NCBI GenBank assembly: GCA_023079485.1
Contig: CM041083.1
Span: forward strand, 156,816,552-156,880,551
Source: Archilochus colubris
Lineage: Eukaryota > Chordata > Aves > Apodiformes > Trochilidae
Direction of reading: 5' to 3'
Length of the DNA: 64,000 bases
Shown here: in pieces, positions 1 through 11,190 of the stretch
Numbering within the stretch: the stretch's first letter is position 1
How the letters are laid out: every line of letters starts with the position of its first letter
Notes under the pieces: generated by a model
Database searches by the model: none
What the model was told of the DNA's origin: nothing
Seen by the model: the letters and a program-made list of their open reading frames with translations, nothing else
Program-made: the position numbers and the translations under genes

Positions 1-2090
1 AGCACTGGACATAAATCTCCTCTTTTCTCAGACTATTGCAAGAGCCAATTTATTGTATCCAGTGCACAGGTAGGCACATGTCACCACGACAAAGCAAATG
101 TCTTAACTAATCTTGTTATCTACAGATGCAGTAATATATTTTTCCAGGAAGGGGAAGAATGCATACTCTGAACTCTGTAGTACTTAGACCAATCTATTGC
201 TGGAGTGGACTGGAGCTTTGAACAGTGTAGAATTACAGTTTAATGAATGCTGGTTCTTCTGTATAGGAAAAATTCATATGCTTTCATACTCTCTCAGCTT
301 CATTTCCTTCCAAGGCTCATTAATTTTTAAAAGAGCTGGCTTTCTTACCCTTGCCTCCTAGTAGATGGTCTTACACTAGCATAAATATAAAGGCATTTAT
401 ATTTTTAGTTGGAAGAAGAGGAAAAGAGGATGATAAAGCTCAATTTCTCAGCCAAAGAGGTTTGCCTAAGTATCCACATTAAGTCTGAAGCAAACATCAA
501 TAGATTTCATGGTGGTCACTGCATTGCTTAAATTGGCCACATAACATTTCAGTTACTGTGCAACAGACACGGACACTTGTAACTTAACAGGACCCTAGCA
601 GTTTGCCTGGATTCAGGTGCTGTGCCTGTCACAATCCAACCACACAGTAAAGAAAGAAATAATCTTTTCCTTTTTCAGAATATCAGGTTTGCCCACAGCA
701 AATTAAGGACTCTTTCAGCAGAATGTAGCTTTGCAGCTCCAAAATGTTATTAAAGCAGTCAAAGGAAACCAGTGGAAACAGTTAGTCACAAACAGTGATG
801 AATGGCCCAAAAGTTCTGGTAGGAACATAAACAAAATCTAAAATAACACTTTATCTTCTTTATCTTCAGTTCCTCATCTTCATAGCAATATTCTCAGTCT
901 TGCTATCCCTGACATTCTCTTCAGTTCAGTAAAAAGGTTTTTCCTTTATATTCAGCCATTATGTTCTGTTTCTTGAACAGTTCAAAAATCTGCTGTCTAA
1001 ATGATGTAATATTTTTACAGTGTAAGATATTGATCTCATTATGTGGCATATTTCCACCACTTTTTTTGCTTTTTCTGTTCATTCTTTACCTTCTTGAAGA
1101 GAATCCAATTGGTATTACCAGTCACAAGGTTCTCATTAAATACACTACTATACTAATCTGAGTTTTGCTTCAGCAAAATTAGGAAAGGATTGCAGTATAT
1201 GTTTTTTTCTTTGCTGCTTTGTGAGAAGGTGCTGTGAGTACTTCATTGTGACACGATACACTGTCAACAATAATCCTTGGGTCTGTTAGATGAAGGAAAC
1301 CAAATTTTGTTTGCTGCAGAAAATCATGGAAAACTTTTCCTGAACAAGCAAATAAAGTTTATCTGAGGCTAGTACTCCTTGAAAGATGCCCACTTGCTCA
1401 TGTAAAATCTAAAGTACCTTTAGTTCAAATTCAAATCTTGAAAACATGAATCAATGCAGCTGTAGGCAACCTTATGCTCATACAAGTAGGAAGGGAGACA
1501 AAAAACTCTTTGCCTTATATTGCATTCACACCTAGGTTATATGAACAAGAGCAATTTTCGTAACAACTGATTGATCTGAACTTTTCCAAATATTAATTAC
1601 AACACATATTATGGTTAGGACTTTTGAAAGATTTGAAAGGCTTCAGTCATGGAAAGATTCATGAACATGAGTTGTAAAATGTATTCAAAACAAATACCCT
1701 GAAAACTAATTGTTCATCTTATATCTAATCCTGAAAGAACCTCTGGTCCATTATTGCTGATTTGTTGCCTGGAAGGCCCATGTACTGATATTTCTCCTTT
1801 TGGTTTTCTGTGTAATATTAAAACTTCTGACGTTGCTTAGCTCTATGATGAGGGCTTGCTAACAAAAAGGTCCAGAAGGTGATCTCTGACTGTAGCTTAT
1901 CAAAACAGAAGAGAATAGAGTGGAATTGGTTGTGATCCATGACCAAGATCACATCAGACAGATACTGAGATTTCTAAAATTTCTACTGTCAGGGTGAAAG
2001 TTATTGAAAGATCCTTGTAAGGGCTCCTTTCACTTCCTGTTTGTTTATGCTTCTTCATTTTTTAGAAATTACATAAATTTCATTTGATTT
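1..2090. other. Single-copy AT-rich non-coding DNA, nothing recognised
   Basis: No repeat family, RNA gene or convincing exon is visible. Open frames are short; the longest on the plus strand, 961-1161, is a chance T-rich frame. A pyrimidine-rich acceptor-like site near 678 is followed by stops in all three frames within about 30 codons, so it is not supported as an exon. Confidence 0.6.
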
Positions 2091-2107
2091 AGAGAGAGAG
2101 AGAGAGA
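2091..2107. repeat. (AG)n dinucleotide microsatellite
   Basis: Eight perfect AG units followed by a purine-rich edge. Short and probably low in polymorphism. Confidence 0.85.
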
Positions 2108-3779
2108 AGGACTCTAGCTTAGGCACACGTGAGATTCTTGGATCTGGTCTCTTAAATAACAACCATGGATTCAGTGAAAAATTAAATGTTTCCTACCTTG
2201 TTTAAAAGACTGTCTTAGGCAGCAGAACTCTGTCTGATGTCTGTCTCAGAATATCTTCCAGCTTAGTGGATAGAAGTCCCACGGGGAGCTGGGTAGCAAG
2301 AGTCAAGCCCCAGACCTAAGAGAAGAGCAGAAACTGAGTGTTTCAAATGACATGTGGATGTTCATTGTTAGCAGAGGAAGGTAACTGACATAATCTGTGT
2401 TTTCTTTAGAGTATTACCTGGATGAGGTGGGTAATAGGAGCGTTCACAGTTATCAACCCTCACTGAAAATAGAGCCCCTCCTTTGCCTATAGGGCACTAG
2501 GTCTTTTCCTTTATACTTCCTTTTGGGTAGTGGAGACAGCTTCATGATCTTGCTCTGTAACAATTGGGAAGCTCAAAATTAGGATCCTCTCTGCATTCCA
2601 CATTCCTCTCCACGTGGAAAACAGCAGGTCAGTGAAAAATCAGGCATTATGACATCTGTGGCCCCTTATGGAATTAGGGCAATATAAACCCCCCAGAATT
2701 TAGATAGATTTGGTTGATCAGCCTAAAATTGTAGCTCAAAAAGCTGTGCTTGGATTATGTCTTTCTTTTATAGTGTCTTGTTTTACTTTGCATTTCCTGA
2801 AGTACTTGCAGTTTTACTCCAGTTCAAGCAAAGAGCTAGACTGGCCTAGCATTCAGGCACATCGCTGCCTGCTAAGCCTGAGTGACATTCCTGGAGGGAC
2901 CTTCTATTCCTGCAGGGGTGCAAAGATAGGAGCTCACAGGCCTTTTTTTATTTACACTCCCCCAGTCATCATGTTTGTTTCTGACAAGCAGCCCAGTTCC
3001 AGCAGTGTCCTTTTCCCAGGCCCAAGCTGCATGGCTGGAACAAGTTTCAAGGGGACCAAATTCAAGCATCTTGGCACTGGAGGAAGTCCCGTTTCCTAGT
3101 TCTGCTCCTTGGGCAAGCACTGTTATGGCTGGACTACCGCATAGAGTGGGCACCACCACTTAAAGTACCTCCTCTCCCTGTATTTTGAAAGGAAACCTTA
3201 CTCTCTGGTTTACTTTTTCAAAGAATTGAGATAGACAGCCACTCGGAAGAAAGAACATTGTTTTTTTCTGGATAGAAGCAGCTGTTGGCTGCCATGGCAA
3301 AAGATATCTCAGATCTGGAAAGGGCTAAGATAACTTGAAATTAGTGAGCTTAAGCAGTTCTTTCTGTAAATCCCATTTTGAAGCATCTTCCTCCAGACTT
3401 TTTAAGAAGTTGAAATAAATGCATGTGCATTTCCTTTTCAGTCAGGAGCCGAGGCAAGATTCAGAGAGGTTTTGAAGCTCGTTCTCTAATGACACTGAGA
3501 CTGATATAAGTGCTTAAATGACTCTCTTTACTGGCTGTACCCCTTAACTCCAAGGGATGTAGGAACGCAAATTCCTCTGAGCCTTTTTTTGCCCTTCCCT
3601 TTCCTTTCTGGACGGGCTCTGGACTTTTAACAGGGGATTGGCTTTTGAAAATCTCATCTATAAAATGCTCATTATTTGTGGAAAAATTGCCCTGCTGTCA
3701 GAGAGAGTTTTCAGTCATGTAAGCCAACCCAAAGTGAATGTGGCAGGGTTCATTCAGAGCACTACCCCTGAGTATATTT
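2108..3779. other. Single-copy DNA with overlapping short open frames, no recognised product
   Basis: Between 2710 and 3163 three frames stay open: plus 2710-3099 and 2975-3163, and minus 2872-3159. Open frames on both strands over the same bases point to fewer AT-rich stop codons rather than coding. The peptides have no domain I recognise. The rest of the stretch is featureless. Confidence 0.5.
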
Positions 3780-3960
3780 TTCAGTAAGTAGGTAAATTAG
3801 CCGCGCACGCATGCACAGCACAACTTCCTTCCGAACATTCAGCTGTCATTAAAACCTCTGCTGCTCTTTAAAAAATGTCTAAGTGTGCACGATGGGCAGT
3901 TTTCAAGGGCTCATAACTCAACCAAATCAAAACCAGTTTTCACCAAACCGCTCCCAGGCT
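3780..3960. promoter_or_regulatory. Candidate conserved non-coding element with local CpGs
   Basis: The block stands out from CpG-poor surroundings because of a cluster in CCGCGCACGC near 3801-3812, and more CpGs near 3832, 3890 and 3948. It is single-copy, non-coding in all frames, and contains an E-box-like CAGCTG and homeodomain-like ATTA cores. Retained CpG in an AT-rich desert is compatible with a conserved enhancer, but conservation cannot be tested from one sequence. Confidence 0.2.
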
Positions 3961-4184
3961 TCTTGATGGAAAAGGTTTCCTTACTGAGGACCATTGTTTC
4001 CAGTTATTTCATCTTGCTAGGTGTCCAAAAAAGAAAGTCACAAGAATTTGTATTTGTATAAGATCTTTCACTCTCATTCAAAAATATAGCACTGAGGATA
4101 AGCTTAGCAGGAGTAAGAAGGATTAGGCATTTATGTGGATAATGAGAACATCCATGATTACATCAGGGGGGTGAATAGGATGAA

Positions 4185-4610
4185 AACACTGCGGCGACCA
4201 GCCCTGTCCCGGAATTTTTTAACATTTGTTTAAAAATTTTACAGGAGAAAAACTCCTATAATGGTGTAAACAAAGGGAGAGGGTTAATCAGACATGGATT
4301 AAATTAAAGTCACCCACCTAAGCACATTGATTTTGGAGATTAAAAGCACCACCACCTTTCATCTGTCTTGTTTACCTCCCAAGCACCCTCTGGCTTTTGT
4401 GTGGCATTTTGGTTTCCATGGCCACTGAAGGTTCCTTCCTATAATCAAAAACGACCTCCTGTTATAAAAGACTCAGAGCCTTTGCTCAGCAGGCCATTTC
4501 CCCCTTTTATTATTCTTTTCTCTTGCCTTCAGGGAAAGCTTTGTGCGATCAGGACAGAGCACTTGGTTGGTTGGCGGTTGACCTCAGCTGCACACAATGA
4601 GCCCTGAGTG
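4185..4610. promoter_or_regulatory. Candidate conserved non-coding element, homeodomain and FOX-like cores
   Basis: The left edge has CpGs (GCGGCGACC, CCCGGAA). It is followed by GTAAACA at about 4267-4273 (forkhead-like), several TTAATC/ATTAAA homeodomain-type cores and a pyrimidine-rich acceptor-like site ending CCTTCAG near 4531. The plus frame 4368-4607 is open but has no recognisable domain and no good downstream donor, so regulatory DNA is preferred over an exon. Evidence is composition and motif cores only. Confidence 0.22.
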
Positions 4611-4829
4611 CTACCTGAAATGTGTGACAAAGAGGGAAGGGTCACTGGCTTAGAGCATTACAAGGGCATGGGCAGGCAACTGTGATGACACTTGCCAAAT
4701 GTCAGCATTCACCTAATTCAGGAGGGTCCCCGCTGATTGACAGCTCCTCGGTCTTCGGCAACTAAAGGCGGAAAATACACAAGTTCATTAATTAATAACC
4801 CTGCTGGACTCTTGAGGGGTAAAGGCTGC

Positions 4830-5303
4830 AGGAGAAAGAAAAAAAGGAAAGGAAAGGAAAGGAAAGGAAAGGAAAGGAAAGGAAAGGAAAGGAAAGGAAA
4901 GGAAAGGAAAGGAAAGGAAAGAAAGAAAGGAAAGGAAAGGAAAGGAGAAAGGAGAAAGGAAAAAAAAAGGAAAAAGGAAAGGAAAAAGGAAAGGAAAAAG
5001 GAAAGGAAAAAAGGAAAAGGAAAAAAAAAAAGGAAAGGAAAGGAAAGGAAAGGAAAGGAAAGGAAAGGAAAGGAAAGGAAAGGAAAGGAAAGGAAAGGAA
5101 AGGAAAGGAAAGGAAAGAAAGGAAAGGAAAAAGAAAAGAAAAGAAAAAGAAAAAGAAAAAGAAAAAGAAAAAGAAAAAGAAAAAGAAAAAGAAAAAGAAA
5201 AAGAAAAAGAAAAAGAAAAAGAAAAAGAAAAAGAAAAAGAAAAAGAAAGAGAAAAAGAAAAAGAAAGAGAAAAAGAAAAAGGAAAAGAAAAAGAAAAGAA
5301 AAA
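4830..5303 (+). repeat. 474-nt uninterrupted homopurine compound microsatellite (GGAAA)n / (GAAAAA)n
   Basis: Every base from 4830 to 5303 is A or G. The 5' part (about 4846-4920 and 5031-5120) is a pentamer GGAAA array. About 4921-5030 is a degenerate mix, and about 5130-5290 is a hexamer GAAAAA array with a few GAAAGA variants. Pentamers translate as a five-residue K/G/E/R cycle and the hexamer as a K/R dipeptide (F/L or F/S on the minus strand), which explains the long spurious ORFs here. Such polypurine tracts can adopt triplex H-DNA and are length-unstable. Confidence 0.97.
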
Positions 5304-5630
5304 CCTAGGGAGGAGGGACCCAATTTGGGATGAAATACGTATAAAGTACATATATATATTTTAAGAGCTCGCCTCACTAGTTTAAAGCCATTTTAACAGC
5401 CTACAGGCAAAATTTGTCACGGTATGTAGCTGAGTGCTCTGCTTGCTTAAAATGCTTTTGACAATGTGAGGAAAGCTTTTAAGCATTTGATGAAGGTAAG
5501 TTGGTTAGCAGGGCTTGGAAGCCAGTTTGCAGGTTCCAAGATAATTCCTCAGGATCCAATTAAACAGTTGAATTTTGCATTCATTCCATTTTTCTAGTGC
5601 ATTTAGCTAAAGGGATTTCTCCCACACATA

Positions 5631-5646
5631 ACACACACACACACAC
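5631..5646. repeat. (AC)8 dinucleotide microsatellite
   Basis: Eight perfect AC units, extended slightly by CACACATA on the left. Confidence 0.85.
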
Positions 5647-5737
5647 CATATAACTCCCAAACCAATGATTTCAAATACAGTTCTGTGTGACTTTTTATCT
5701 GGTTTCAGCCTTTGATTGTTGAAGTGTGTTACCCTTT

Positions 5738-5762
5738 AAAAAAAAAAAAAAAAAAAAAAAAA
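5738..5762 (+). repeat. A25 homopolymer
   Basis: Twenty-five consecutive A. There is no poly(A) signal 10-30 nt upstream and no recognisable gene body before it, so I do not call a retropseudogene. Confidence 0.9.
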
Positions 5763-8022
5763 GCTCAGAGCACATTTTTCTCTCTTGGCTACAGCAACTG
5801 GGAGGTTCAGTGCTGTATAGCACAGCTTCAAAATAGAGATTTGGTTTTGATTGCAGAGATGTATAGGAGAGTATTGCCTGTGGATAGCTGCTAAAGACAG
5901 TACAATGCCAATTGTACTTACTGTTCCTCAGGTGCCAGCTGTAAGTCACCAGAACACTGAACAAAACAGGATGTGAGAACAACATAATTCCTCTTGTATA
6001 CGTGCACACAAACTGATGGAAATCCATCCTTATCAGTGTTATCTAATTTTCAACAAGTACTATTCAAAGATGAGTTTAGCTGCTACTCTAGTATAAGAAT
6101 TCTTATGATAAAAAAGAAGCAAATGTGGGAGTTCAAGCTGTTCAAGTACTGTTTTCATATGTGAGCATAGCAGATTCTGTAGTGTAACCTTTAGGATTCC
6201 TAGTGTGGGGATGGAAATCTTTTCTGACATTTCCTATCATGTTAGTATCTTTCTTACACATAAGCATCAATACTTTGTCATAACATATGTCCAGTTGTCA
6301 GACTTAAAAGTAATGAAAAGCTGTCTTGCAAAAAGGCTTTGAAGCCATGAAATATATCAAAACCAATGATGTAACATTGAATTGTTTGCTTTATACCAAT
6401 CTACTTTTTTCTACTGTATCAATAGATTCTAACAGAATGAATCATAACAGAAACAAGATAAATTTAAGACATTTATATGCAGTAGTCTATCAAGAAACAT
6501 TTCAAGCTGAAACTTGTAACTTGTCTTCATGGTTGAAACATTTATTGTGTAAATACAGGATAGCAACATGACCAGTAAGCTCTCCTGCCACTTACAACAG
6601 TGTAACCACATCTGTAGAATACTGCAGTTTATCTGGGAGTAGGAATTTTCACTACTCAGTTGTGAAGAGCATAAATTAGTCTTGTAGCTGGAAACATTTC
6701 TCCTGACAGAGGATATTGAGAACAGAGATTTCTGCCAGGAACTCCATGCTGCTGTTCAGGCAGCTTTCATCTTTGGAATGTTACGTTCAGATCTGCTTTT
6801 GATCATAAAAGAGCTGTGAGTTTCTTCACATTAATAAGAATAAGAGCATAGTATGTCATCAACAGAATTTGAAGAAAAAAAGAAATTCTGTTGTTGAAAA
6901 AAGATTTCATTACCAAAAGGGAAGTGTGGGGGGTTTATTTTCTGTTTTGTTTTGTTGGAGGTATTTTGCCACTGTTTTGATTATTTTTGTCACGACTGAA
7001 TGACAGTACACAGAAATAGACAGCAATATGTGAATGGATTAAATTTGAGTATACTGCAAGGTGTACTTTTTCCCTACTGAGCAAACAAAAAAACAGAAAG
7101 AAGTGAGGCCAAAGAGACACTAAACTCTAACATGGTTAAAATATCACAGTCTTCATTTTTTATACAGCAAAACTCTCACTGGAGCTCATAAGAGAAATAG
7201 AGAGTATGCTATACTTAAAGGGGCATAAATGTGTCTTGTCATAAACAATGTAATTACTTTCACATCTACTCCCTTAAATAGTATTCAATTATGTTATTTA
7301 AATGATATTGACAGGCTGAGGATAATCTTCATTAAAGACCCTGCCAAACCTCTCCTGAAAAGCTACCACTGACATCAATGACTAGGAATGCCCTTAAAAT
7401 GCTAATCAGTTACCTGAGCTCAGTTACATTAGCTATGTTATGCCTTCTTGTACCTTATTTCTGGATACCCTTGTTGTTCCATTCACAAACATCAGGCAGG
7501 TATCTTTCATGCTAAATAAATGCTCTCATGAACCCTTTGCTCTAAATTATCTTCCTGCAGACAGTCACTCAGCTTCCAGTGCCTTCAAAGCCAGCTAAGC
7601 TAAAGCACCCGAATGCAAATTCAGCTTTAAAGGAGCAACGTTATACACATCTGGAGGAAAGGTCATCTAGCAGATTAATTTGGTCACTGAACATTCCCCC
7701 TGCTGCCATCTTAAGCCTTACACCTCTAATCAATCACACTGCTGCACCATGATCCCCTGGCAATACTGTTCTTCATTCCACCAGTGACAATTCCCTGTTG
7801 GCTTCTGAGGCCATGGGTTGTATGTACAGTGAAAAAAGCTTCTGGTAATAGCCAGTATTCTTCTTCCATTTCCTCTCTATGATATTTAGGTCATCTCTTT
7901 AATGGGAATAAACTATAGGTGTGTATGCTTCCCCATCCCCTCTCTCCTTCACTTCTCAGAAGGGTCAAGAAATGGGATTGAAGTTCTCTCAGTGTACATT
8001 AGGCTCTCAAAGGAAGTGCAAA

Positions 8023-8070
8023 GTGTGCATGTGCACATGTAAATGTGTCTGCACACACACCCACATGTGT
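8023..8070. repeat. GT/CA-rich alternating purine-pyrimidine tract
   Basis: The first 18 bases (8023-8040) alternate purine and pyrimidine perfectly (GTGTGCATGTGCACATGT). A (CA)n run and a second ACATGTGT follow. Alternating tracts of this kind can flip to Z-DNA, and the arms can also pair as an imperfect hairpin. Confidence 0.6.
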
Positions 8071-9613
8071 AGGAATATGCATACTTTTGTGGAATGTACT
8101 TCTTCATATTAGTGGATATAATAGGTGTTGTTATGGGCCATAAAATCCCTTCACTGTTACACTGAAAGCAGGATTCAGCATGTACAGCACAGTGGGTTTG
8201 CCATTTTGATCCAGGCTTTTAGGTGCTACAAATCAAATATGTCAAACAATGAATAACATGAAGCAGATAAGAATCTGGCTTAACCTAATTCCAAAGAAGA
8301 TGCCAAATATTTTGACTTCTCTTTCTGCAATAATTTTTTTTTAACCCCAACACATTAAAACATTAAAACTTAAAACAGTCAGCTATTTCAAATGAAGAGG
8401 AGAGGAGAAACATAGAAATATGCTGACATTTCATTTTTCTAATGAGACACTCCTTTTTTCTTCTCATTGGGTAAAACATATGTAGGCAAGTTTACCAAGT
8501 CTTAAAGTAAAAAGACCAGAATCAGAGCTGCATATTTCAAACTCAGTCAACAGATCCCCATATCAAGGTTTCCATCACCTTTTAATTTAAAGGTTTACCT
8601 CAGGGAGAGCTTGCTCATTTCACTAATTCATGTGATTCTATTGAAATCAATAGAACTAATTGTGTGAGTAAATTAGACTTTAATTAACAACTTCATTCTA
8701 ATTTTGTTAGCCTATTCCAGGTTAAGAACATTATCAGCAATATCTTTTAAATAAATATTTCCTTTTTTTGTATCATTAAAATGTGGTTTTAAGAAAGAAA
8801 CTGTATGAGCAGGTTTTGAACACACGGTGTAAGCATTTTTACACAGCCAAGACTGGGAAAAATCTAATTCACTTATATGCTTGAAAAGGTTCCTGAATCA
8901 GTGACAAGGGCAGCCATGTGGCATGCCTAAGCCATGCAGCTGAGGTGTAGGTTCTGGGCATAGTTTGACTAATTAGTCAAGAGTTGTGTGGGTAAATATG
9001 TTGGAAGAGGCTTGGAGTTAGGCTACTAGAAATGCCACATGCCTGTGTAACACCATCACTTCTTCCTGTGGTTCAGAACACAACATTCTGCATGGTCCCT
9101 TGAGTGGATGAGAAAATATTGAGCTGCACAGTGACTACATGAATGAGCTTGTGGCATAGAAGCTGGCAGCAAGGGCTTGGATGGGCTCTCAGGACTCAAA
9201 GAGATGATCTAAACCCATGCTTGGATGGACACAGAAGCCAACCCAAGCTGGGAGAAAGTGAAAGGAGCAGGGAGTCTCTCTTTAGCCAATAGGTCAAAGG
9301 CAAAACCTGCAGGAAACCATGGTTTGGCAGTAAGGACCTGGTTTATATGACTGAGTGTTGTTAACCTAGCTGACTAGGAGAAATCACACTTCACTCTCAA
9401 AGAAAATATTAAAGTCCTCCTGACTCTGGTATTTGTTACTGGGCTGGACTGGTGGTTCACACAATGTATACACAGTAATGTTTATTGTAGGGAGCTGCCG
9501 GGTTCAAGAGCTACAGTTCAGCTCATGTGGCAACCTTGCTTACCACTCCCAGTACATAAGAAGTGCAAGGAGAAGGTAAAAAAGCATCATGCATCACATC
9601 TTCCTTTCTTCAG
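8071..9613. other. Single-copy AT-rich DNA, nothing recognised
   Basis: No repeat or gene is recognised. Scattered ATTA/TTAATT homeodomain-type cores occur around 8620-8760, as expected from composition. The end of the stretch (about 9590-9613) is the pyrimidine-rich acceptor described with the next feature. Confidence 0.5.
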
Positions 9614-9712
9614 GAGGGGCATAACTATACAACCATCTCTCAAGAAGTTATCACCTTCATCTCGTTTCTCATCAGCAGATGGGAAACGAAAGTCTGATCT
9701 GTCAGCATGTGG
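9614..9712 (+). other. Candidate 99-nt cassette exon (open frame, unknown gene)
   Basis: A good acceptor (pyrimidine-rich CATCTTCCTTTCTTCAG ending at 9613) precedes 99 bp, and a GG|GTAATT donor follows at 9713. One frame is open across the segment and beyond (the plus frame from 9525 to 9716). It encodes a basic, serine-rich stretch including LKKLSPSSRFSSADGKRKSD. The length is a multiple of three, so skipping would keep the frame. I do not recognise the peptide. Decoy splice-site pairs are common in vertebrate DNA, so this is a hypothesis. It could equally be a pseudoexon. Confidence 0.15.
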
Positions 9713-10769
9713 GTAATTTTTTTTTTCCCCTTGGAGTTTTCCTTCCAAGTCTGACATTTCTCACAGCTATTGATGGGAAGATTTAGCTTTCAAGTAGTCA
9801 TTCAGTCTGCAGCAATGGGATTTGTGTATTGCATCACTCAGCATCCCTTTGAGATGGCAAGCAAAGAACTGGAAGTGAAAACACCTTTGTTTCCTTCCAG
9901 CCATGAAGTGCAACAGCGAGATTACTGAATAGGGTGATTATTACTCAAGGTAGAGATTTGTCCTTTCCACAGTATGTGACCAGCTACAAAAGACATCATT
10001 TGTGACACATAAGGAGTGTTAGAGCATGCTTCTGGCTTGTTTTCAGAGCATGCCCCTCTCTTGCAAAGCTGAAATATGCTATCTGACAGAAATGGCTTCT
10101 GTCCATGGAAAGCACCAGGCGTTCTTCCCTGTTGTCTTCAAACTTATATGCCCAGTTCTGAAGAATTATTCTGTAGAAGGTCCAGTGAGCTAAAGTGGGC
10201 TTTTTATGAAACTGAAAATTTTACTGAGGTTTCATAGCATCAAACCTAGGGTTCTGAGAATTTAGAGAGCTATCTGTTTTGTGTGGAAAAACAGCACAGA
10301 TTTTGGGCTGGTGCCCAGAATTCCTTGGTCTCTCAACAGATTTTGTGCTTGAATTAAGTACATTTTAAGGCTGACTTTGTCAACAAGTATAATTTAGTTT
10401 TGCCCAGTATGTTCTAGGCATGCATAGTTGTGCATATCATGTGCCACTTTGATTCTGTGTAGAAGGTTACCAACTTATTTGAGATTGGCATCCTAGCCAT
10501 GGGAGAAAACAGCAGACAATCTGTGTGGTGAGACAACTCAGCCCATTAATTGCTTACACCACACAATTCAAATGCAGACTGTCCAGAGTTCTATAATCCA
10601 AGCTGAGAAGAAAAAATCACTGTCATTATCCTAGCTACTAGGATGGATCTGACTGTTCCTTTTGAGATGTTTAATATAGTGATATACACATCATCTTCAC
10701 AAGTGAGCAGGAAATTACTAATTTTGGAGGCAACATCCACTGCGTTGTAAATTTTGAAGCTTGTTTATT
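9713..10769. other. Single-copy DNA, nothing recognised
   Basis: No repeat family, RNA gene or exon-like open frame is apparent. Composition is AT-rich with little CpG. Confidence 0.5.
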
Positions 10770-11190
10770 AATGGGTGTGATGAGGGGACAAACTTCTCCC
10801 TCTTCAAGTTTTCAGGCAATTCGAAATTGGGAGAAATGGATCATACACCAGATTGGTGTGCTCAGAGGGACCTTGACAGAGAAATGAGCTGACAATAATG
10901 TCATGAAGGTCAACAAAGGGATGTGCATTGTCCTGCTCCTAGTTAGGCTCAACACTACTCAGCAGTACACACTGGGGCCCAACCAGATAGAAAGCAGCTC
11001 TCTAGAAAAGGACCTATGGACACCACATTCAACCATGAGCCAGCAATGTGCACTTGCAGTAAAGAAGGCAAACAGCTTCCTCAGATGTGTCAGAGCATTG
11101 CCAGCAGTTCAGAGGATGTGAACCTTCTCCTCTTTTTAGCACTAGTGAGACACAACTGGAGTGTCTCAAACTTTCCGTGATTCTGAGTGA
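10770..11190 (+). mobile_element. Old degraded CR1 LINE fragment (distal reverse-transcriptase/C-terminal region)
   Basis: The frame 10903-11121 retains a clear CR1 ORF2 signature downstream of the reverse-transcriptase core: a QYTLG block, then SSSLEKDLW, then SQQCALAVKKANSFL. In CR1 consensus these read as a [16 protein letters not shown] and SQQCALAAKKAN series. Upstream the FADD-type catalytic segment is recognisable at DNA level but degraded, and the copy fades near 11190 without reaching the CR1 3' terminus. It is truncated at both ends and carries stops. It is more diverged than the other CR1 copies in this window, so it is probably the oldest. Confidence 0.85.

Larger units (their letters stand above)
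5304..8022. other. Single-copy AT-rich DNA with minor simple repeats
   Basis: Contains an (AC)8 run at 5631-5646 and an A25 run at 5738-5762, listed separately. Near 5495 there is a textbook donor-like GAAG|GTAAGT, but the possible upstream exon has stops in every frame. A perfect POU octamer ATGCAAAT lies at 7613-7620 in a mildly CpG-bearing stretch (about 7590-7800) that could be an enhancer. Nothing else is recognised. Confidence 0.5.

Noticed and set aside
2410..2428. Tiny exon-like segment between TTTCTTTAG and GAG|GTGGGT
   Set aside because: About 17 bases, not a multiple of three, and no context.
4718..5377. Long ORFs on both strands (K/R/G/E-rich plus, F/L/S-rich minus)
   Set aside because: They are direct translations of the GGAAA/GAAAAA array; any repeat unit lacking stop codons stays open in all frames.
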